This document shows, piece by piece, positions 6,822 to 9,204 of a stretch of DNA of 9,204 bases; the stretch's first letter is position 1; every line of letters begins with the position of its first letter. The notes below the pieces were generated by a model, which was not told where the DNA came from, did no database searches, and saw only the letters and a list, made by a program, of their open reading frames with translations. Made by a program: the position numbers and the translations under genes. This stretch comes from Caulobacteraceae bacterium UBA6225 (GTDB taxonomy: Bacteria; Pseudomonadota; Alphaproteobacteria; Caulobacterales; Caulobacteraceae), in assembly GCA_002441055.1 (NCBI GenBank), contig DJWR01000235.1:6022-15225 (forward strand). The letters are read 5' to 3'.

Positions 6822-7178
6822 TTAGGCCGGCTCTACCTCGCGGCGCAGGCGGCGCAGGGCTACGGCGACTTTCATGGAGGCCACGCCAAATGGGGTCTCC
6901 GTGCCCAGCATCCGCTCGGCTGTGGCGTCGTCCTTGCGGTTGATGGCCTCGGCCACCTTTCCGGCGCAGACATGGAAATCGCGGTGCGCCTCAACACACT
7001 GCAGATAGGTCACATTGGTCCCCAGGCGCAGGCGCGCCTCCCCATGCAGCCAGCGGCCGAGGTCACAGTTGCGATCCGAACAGATGGCCTGGGCGTCCAG
7101 CGTGTCGTGATTGGACAGCGCCACCCGCAGCTTCACCTTCCAGTCGGCATGGGCGGCCGTCGCCTTGTCGAAATCCAT
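6822..7178 (-). CDS. Stand-alone CZB (chemoreceptor zinc-binding) domain protein
   Basis: A 118-aa soluble protein consisting of a single CZB domain, a four-helix zinc-binding module usually attached to chemoreceptors or diguanylate cyclases. Family landmarks with the expected 3-His/1-Cys zinc site are H10 in HADWK, C38 in CDLGRWLHGE, and H65 and H69 in EAHRDFH. Three further cysteines (C33, C61, C71) are unusual for so small a protein. In characterised CZB proteins the Cys-zinc switch responds to zinc or to hypochlorous acid; this is family knowledge, not shown here. No methyl-accepting or GGDEF partner is fused, so it must act on another protein or simply bind zinc. The start is ATG 7178, with GGGG 6 nt upstream; GTG 7181 directly before it is an alternative. 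It is divergent from ahpC. Confidence 0.88.
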   Translation of the reverse strand: MDFDKATAAHADWKVKLRVALSNHDTLDAQAICSDRNCDLGRWLHGEARLRLGTNVTYLQCVEAHRDFHVCAGKVAEAINRKDDATAERMLGTETPFGVASMKVAVALRRLRREVEPA

Positions 7179-7267
7179 CACTAACCCCGTTTCTTGGTTG
7201 TCTTATGGGGCGAAGATTGCCGCCAACGGGCTGAACAAACTCCTAAGGTGAGGCGGTGAGGCGCGGC

Positions 7268-7273
7268 TATACT
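7268..7273 (+). promoter_or_regulatory. Candidate -10 element upstream of ahpC leader
   Basis: TATACT, in the context GGCTATACTG, matches the general sigma-70 -10 hexamer and resembles the Caulobacter-type GCTA-rich -10. No good -35 is seen at the expected distance. If used, transcription would begin near 7280, just before the base-paired element at 7293-7394. Confidence 0.3.
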
Positions 7274-7292
7274 GCCCGGAATGGGTAAGATG

Positions 7293-7394
7293 GACCGACC
7301 AGGAACCGGCGCCCAAGCCTCACCGGCCAGGGGAAGACCAGATGGGCAGGCGTCGCTTGGGCAACCAGTGAGAACTTTTGAAGCCTGGTCGGTC
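7293..7394 (+). ncRNA. Candidate structured RNA or leader element upstream of ahpC
   Basis: Two nested perfect stems are visible. P1 is GACCGACCAGG (7293-7303) with CCTGGTCGGTC (7384-7394), 11 bp. P2 is GCCCAAGC (7311-7318) with GCTTGGGC (7355-7362), 8 bp. Between them is an asymmetric internal loop (7 nt on the 5' side, 21 nt on the 3' side); both sides begin AACC. The apical region 7319-7354 is purine-rich and less clearly paired. It begins about 13 nt after a possible transcription start set by TATACT and ends 131 bp before ahpC. I found no match to SRP RNA, RNase P, tmRNA or common riboswitch cores. It could be a separate small RNA or part of the ahpC 5' leader. DNA-level symmetry means the minus strand, a potential CZB-gene leader, would fold equally well. 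Confidence 0.45.
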
Positions 7395-7408
7395 GCCTCC
7401 ACTAGCTC

Positions 7409-7454
7409 ATCGACCCCCTCTATCGCCGGGCCAGATAAAATCGATTTCTGCGAT
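7409..7454 (+). promoter_or_regulatory. OxyR/LysR-like dyads upstream of ahpC
   Basis: ATCG-N7-CTAT (7409-7423) and ATCG-N7-CGAT (7440-7454) both have the geometry of OxyR half-pairs (E. coli ATAG-N7-CTAT), and both contain a T-N11-A LysR-type core. Their centres are 31 bp apart instead of the usual 22, so the match is partial. A perfect 10-bp palindrome, AAATCGATTT (7438-7447), and a -10-like TAAAAT (7436-7441) overlap the second dyad. ahpC is a classical OxyR target, which is the reason to note the site. Confidence 0.35.
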
Positions 7455-7463
7455 GCAGCATGG

Positions 7464-7500
7464 GGTGGTAGGAAGGTGGTGTTTCCTCCTCCTATCCACC
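7464..7500 (+). promoter_or_regulatory. Hairpin near ahpC ribosome-binding site
   Basis: GGTGGTAGGA (7464-7473) pairs with TCCTATCCACC (7490-7500) over 10 bp with one bulged T; two more G-C pairs extend it inward past a bulged A. It ends 11 nt before the GGAGAG ribosome-binding site (7512-7517) of ahpC. The loop side contains a pyrimidine run, TTTCCTCCTCC, that could itself compete for that site. It is probably part of the ahpC 5' leader. Confidence 0.4.
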
Positions 7501-7525
7501 CACCCAACGTCCGGAGAGATCGCGC

Positions 7526-8089
7526 ATGGCTTCCGTCAACACGTCCATTCTTCCCTTCACCGCCCAGGCCTATAAGGGCGGCAAGTTCGTCGAGGTCAGC
7601 GACGCCGACCTGAAGGGCAAGTGGTCGGTGGTGTTCTTCTACCCGGCCGACTTCACCTTCGTCTGCCCGACGGAGCTGGAGGACCTGGCCGACAACTACG
7701 CCCAGTTCCAGAAGCTCGGCGTGGAGATCTATTCGGTCTCGACCGACACCCACTTCTCGCACAAGGCCTGGCACGACTCCTCGCCGGCCATCGGCAAGAT
7801 CCAGTACACCATGGTCGGCGACCCCTCGGGCCTGATCACCAACAACTTCGGCATGATGCGCGAAGGCCAGGGCCTGGCTGACCGCGGCACCTTCCTGATC
7901 GACCCCGAAGGCGTGATCCAGTTCATGGAAGTCACCGCCGAGGGCATCGGCCGCAACGCCATGGAGCTGCTGCGCAAGATCCGCGCGGCCCAGTACGTGG
8001 CCGCCCATCCGGGCGAAGTCTGCCCGGCCAAGTGGGAAGAAGGCGAAAAGACCCTTTCGCCCTCCCTCGACCTCGTCGGCAAGATCTAG
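7526..8089 (+). CDS. ahpC: Alkyl hydroperoxide reductase subunit C (2-Cys peroxiredoxin)
   Basis: A 187-aa cytoplasmic typical 2-Cys peroxiredoxin, exactly the length of E. coli AhpC. It reduces hydrogen peroxide, organic hydroperoxides and peroxynitrite. The peroxidatic cysteine is C47 in the invariant FVCPTE; the resolving cysteine is C166 in HPGEVCPAKW. These form the intersubunit disulfide reduced by AhpF. Other conserved parts are FFYPADFTF (37-45), SVSTDTHFSHKAWH (70-83), GDPSG (98-102) and RGTFLIDPEG (120-129). The start ATG 7526 has GGAGAG 8 nt upstream. ahpF follows 199 bp downstream on the same strand with a stable hairpin in between, so expression is probably coupled but unequal. 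A 347-bp upstream gap with dyads and hairpins separates it from the divergent CZB gene. Confidence 0.97.
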   Translation: MASVNTSILPFTAQAYKGGKFVEVSDADLKGKWSVVFFYPADFTFVCPTELEDLADNYAQFQKLGVEIYSVSTDTHFSHKAWHDSSPAIGKIQYTMVGDPSGLITNNFGMMREGQGLADRGTFLIDPEGVIQFMEVTAEGIGRNAMELLRKIRAAQYVAAHPGEVCPAKWEEGEKTLSPSLDLVGKI

Positions 8090-8103
8090 GACGACGACCA
8101 GCT

Positions 8104-8128
8104 CTGGCGGGGGCGAGACCTCCGCCAG
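8104..8128 (+). terminator. Hairpin between ahpC and ahpF
   Basis: CTGGCGGGGG (8104-8113) pairs with CCTCCGCCAG (8119-8128), 10 bp with one G-U, around a CGAGA loop, 14 bp after the ahpC stop. Only a short CCCTTTG follows, so termination would be partial at best. A partial terminator or mRNA stabiliser would favour more AhpC than AhpF, as commonly seen for this pair. A second, weaker CCCCAT/ATGGGG pairing (8205-8210 with 8223-8228) and a CTCGCGCGAG palindrome (8234-8243) lie further along. Confidence 0.5.
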
Positions 8129-8288
8129 CGGCCCTTTGACGACGGCGCCCGTCGCCGCCTGGAGCCCCCTTCAGGCCGGCGGCGGGGAATGCTTGACCCG
8201 CCCACCCCATTCTCCCCCGCTCATGGGGCGCGTCTCGCGCGAGCGACCTTGCGCGCCGCCCCGCCCATGCGAACACCGGAGCCGAGCC

Positions 8289-9204
8289 ATGTTGGACGCC
8301 ACGCTGAAGAGCCAGCTGCAGGGCTATCTGCAGAACGTGACCCAGCCGGTGGAGCTGGTCGCCTCGCTGGGCGATGGCCCCAAGGCCGCCGAGATGGGCG
8401 AGTTGCTCGAGGACATCGTCTCGGTCTCGGCCGGCAAGGTGACCCTGCGCACCGACGGGGATGACGCGCGCAAGCCCTCCTTCGAAATCCACCGGGCCGG
8501 AACCGATGTGGCCGTGACCTTCGCCGGCCTGCCCATGGGCCACGAATTCACCTCGCTGGTGCTCGCCCTGCTGCACGTCGGCGGCCATCCGCCCAAGGTC
8601 GACGCCGAGGCCATCGAACAGGTGAAGGCGCTGGAGGGCGACTTCGTGTTCGAAACCTATTTCTCTCTGTCGTGCCAGAACTGCCCCGACGTGGTGCAGG
8701 CCCTGAACACCATGGCCGCGCTCAACCCCCGCATCCGCCACACCGCCATCGACGGCGCGCTCTTCCAGGAAGAAGTCGCCGCCCGCCAGATCATGGCCGT
8801 GCCCACCATCATGCTGAACGGCCAGCCCTTCGGTCAGGGCCGCATGACCCTGGAACAGGTGCTGGCCAAGCTCGACACCGGGGCGGCCGCCCGGGACGCG
8901 GCCAAGATCAAGGCCAAGGACGCCTTTGACGTGCTGGTCATCGGCGGCGGTCCGGCCGGCGCGGCCGCGGCTATCTATGCGGCGCGCAAGGGCATCCGCA
9001 CCGGCATCGCCGCCGAGCGGTTCGGTGGTCAGGTGCTCGACACCATGGCCATCGAAAACCTCACCGGCACCCCGCACACCGAGGGCCCCAAGCTCGCCGC
9101 CGACCTGGAGCGCCACGTGCGCGACTATGAGGTCGACATCATGAACCTGCAGAAGGCCGCCAAGCTGATCCCGGCGTCTGAGACCGGCGGCCTGGTGGAG
9201 ATCG
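8289..9204 (+). CDS. ahpF: Alkyl hydroperoxide reductase subunit F, N-terminal part (3' end outside window)
   Basis: The first 305 residues of AhpF, the FAD-containing NADH:peroxiredoxin disulfide reductase that regenerates AhpC; the full protein is usually about 520-530 aa, so about 40% is missing. ATG 8289 is supported by GGAG 7 nt upstream and by a normal AhpF start (MLDATLKSQLQGYL). Residues 1 to about 197 form the double thioredoxin-fold N-terminal domain with its redox pair C129-x2-C132 in SLSCQNCPD and the cis-Pro loop AVPTIMLNG (170-178). The FAD Rossmann fold begins at about 213 with VLVIGGGPAGAAAAIYAARKG (216-235 core), followed by RFGGQVLDTMAIENLTG (244-260). The second CxxC and the NADH-binding domain lie past the window end. 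The frame is intact to the last base. Confidence 0.96.
   Translation, partial: MLDATLKSQLQGYLQNVTQPVELVASLGDGPKAAEMGELLEDIVSVSAGKVTLRTDGDDARKPSFEIHRAGTDVAVTFAGLPMGHEFTSLVLALLHVGGHPPKVDAEAIEQVKALEGDFVFETYFSLSCQNCPDVVQALNTMAALNPRIRHTAIDGALFQEEVAARQIMAVPTIMLNGQPFGQGRMTLEQVLAKLDTGAAARDAAKIKAKDAFDVLVIGGGPAGAAAAIYAARKGIRTGIAAERFGGQVLDTMAIENLTGTPHTEGPKLAADLERHVRDYEVDIMNLQKAAKLIPASETGGLVEI

Noticed and set aside
6807..7184. Plus-strand open frame opposite the CZB gene
   Set aside because: It is the antisense of a gene with a complete zinc-binding signature; no motif of its own.
7280..7400. Possible SRP RNA, 6S RNA or known riboswitch
   Set aside because: The conserved SRP core (GGAAGGAAGCAG-like) is absent, and no glycine, TPP, SAM or cobalamin core is recognisable. 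A 6S assignment was considered, but no diagnostic feature could be established by eye.
7281..7613. Plus-strand open frame starting in the ahpC leader and overlapping ahpC
   Set aside because: There is no ribosome-binding site, it runs through the base-paired element and the ahpC start in another frame, and the product has no recognisable domain.
7932..9116. Long open frame on the minus strand opposite ahpC/ahpF (394 codons)
   Set aside because: It lies antisense to two clearly recognised genes. Its composition, rich in Gly, Ala, Arg and His, is typical of the complementary frame of high-GC coding DNA. No domain is recognised.

Overview
The window is high-GC, densely coded DNA that looks chromosomal and alphaproteobacterial. 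The style of the genes (a DUF2189 membrane protein, a TonB-like protein with an unfamiliar C-terminal domain, an ahpC/ahpF pair) and of the intergenic palindromes fits Caulobacterales such as Caulobacter or Phenylobacterium. That placement is an inference from gene character, not from a search. No tRNA, rRNA, CRISPR array, insertion sequence or phage gene is visible.

Left part (1-2579, all + strand): the 3' end of an acyl-CoA dehydrogenase gene is followed by a gene for an exported alpha/beta hydrolase of the PHB-depolymerase/esterase type. A strong GC hairpin comes next, then a compact stand-alone EAL-domain c-di-GMP phosphodiesterase with all its catalytic residues.

Middle (2586-5074): two minus-strand genes encode a DUF2189 multi-pass membrane protein and, upstream of it, a Pal/OmpA-type peptidoglycan-binding lipoprotein. 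Divergent from the lipoprotein is a TonB-like protein (one membrane helix, Pro-rich stalk, Gly-rich linker) whose C-terminal domain I do not recognise. Together these form a small envelope-related cluster, though no functional link is proven.

Positions 5075-5447 carry no gene. They hold two separate intergenic repeat elements: a large imperfect palindrome built on CCTTCGAGG and CCTCAGGATGAGG, and an inverted pair of four-unit tandem arrays with a 9-nt period (GGACACRAA).

Right part (5448-9204): a class B flavin-dependent monooxygenase (+) converges on a small stand-alone CZB zinc-binding protein (-). Divergent from the CZB gene, across 347 bp, is the peroxide-defence pair ahpC and ahpF; ahpF runs off the window end. 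AhpC reduces peroxides and AhpF recycles it with NADH. The gap upstream of ahpC holds a strongly base-paired element of about 100 nt, OxyR/LysR-like dyads and a hairpin close to the ahpC ribosome-binding site. I consider this gap, together with the adjacent zinc/cysteine CZB protein, the most interesting part of the window.
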